Positions 63,750-64,000 of a DNA stretch of 64,000 nt are shown in pieces. Made by a program: the position numbers and the translations under genes. How positions within the stretch are numbered: the stretch's first letter is position 1; each line of letters opens with the position of its first letter. The DNA lies in assembly GCF_023159225.1 (NCBI RefSeq), contig NC_063166.1, positions 76,200,575-76,264,574 of the forward strand, in the 5' to 3' direction. The DNA is from Perognathus longimembris pacificus. Its lineage: Eukaryota; Chordata; Mammalia; Rodentia; Heteromyidae. The notes below the pieces were generated by a model, which saw nothing but the letters and a program-made list of their open reading frames with translations, was not told where the DNA came from and did no database searches.

Positions 63750-63849
63750 AAAATCCCCCTACCTCTGGGCTTCTCTATAGTTTAACTATATATAGTAATA
63801 CCAATAAACTATTTGTTTATATACTATTTTTAAGTTTCACACAGAATAA

Positions 63850-64000
63850 ATAATCTTGTGTATTCTTTTATGACTTGGTTTTCCTTTCCCCCACTCAACA
63901 TGCTCTCGAGATTCATGGGGTTGATGCATTTTCAGTGGCAATGCCACAATGGATTTATCCAATCTCTCACTTGTAGAGATTTGGGTTATTTCCGGTTTTG
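63850..64000 (-). mobile_element. L1 3' fragment
   Basis: Inverted old L1: CTCAACATGCTCTCGAGATT, GGATTTATCCAATCTC, GATTTGGGTTATTTCCGGTT; runs off the window. Confidence 0.6.

Larger units (their letters stand above)
59020..64000 (-). other. TOMM34: TOMM34 transcription unit, 3' part only
   Basis: Last three exons and 3' UTR on the minus strand, converging on PABPC1L. The four upstream exons expected from the human gene lie beyond base 64000; 62688-64000 is intron. Confidence 0.93.

Overview
The window is rodent nuclear DNA. It carries three mammalian genes in the order YWHAB (+), PABPC1L (+), TOMM34 (-), the same order as human 20q13.12, and a very dense load of SINEs. The commonest SINE is a dimer of about 200 bp. 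Its left half is an ID-like, tRNA-Ala-related monomer. Its right half matches the description of the IDL-Geo SINE, which is reported as restricted to Geomyoidea (kangaroo rats, pocket mice, pocket gophers). A geomyoid rodent is therefore the best guess; genus cannot be read from the window.

Layout. 1-6060: intergenic DNA with relics of B1/ID SINEs, an MLT1-like LTR, and L1 and L2 3' ends. 6060-6760: CpG-rich promoter and noncoding first exon of YWHAB, followed by a 17.3 kb first intron full of SINEs. 23709-29183: five coding exons of YWHAB, joining to an intact 244-residue 14-3-3 beta; the 3' UTR runs to about 31000. 31000-32284: short gap and GC-rich promoter of PABPC1L. 32285-55229: fourteen coding exons of PABPC1L (ePAB), joining to an intact 618-residue protein with four RRMs, a proline-rich linker and a C-terminal MLLE domain; the 3' UTR runs to about 55780. 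55780-59015: intergenic DNA between two converging genes, with SINEs and a probable retroposed mRNA tail. 59020-62687: 3' UTR and last three coding exons of TOMM34 on the minus strand; its first exons lie beyond the window.

The genes are not an operon and are not known to work together. YWHAB encodes a ubiquitous phosphoserine-binding adaptor, PABPC1L an oocyte/early-embryo poly(A)-binding protein, and TOMM34 a TPR co-chaperone of Hsp70/Hsp90 acting in mitochondrial import. All exon junctions were placed by reading frame and GT/AG sites, and all phases agree.

I did not find an undescribed biological system. The most useful observations are: loss of the upstream start codon of 14-3-3 beta; a weak donor in PABPC1L whose read-through would give a protein without MLLE; the right monomer of the Geo SINE looking like a diverged ID monomer shared with a B1-based dimer; one SINE that appears to have carried a unique 3' tail; and a retroposed mRNA 3' end with an odd fold-back repeat at its start.
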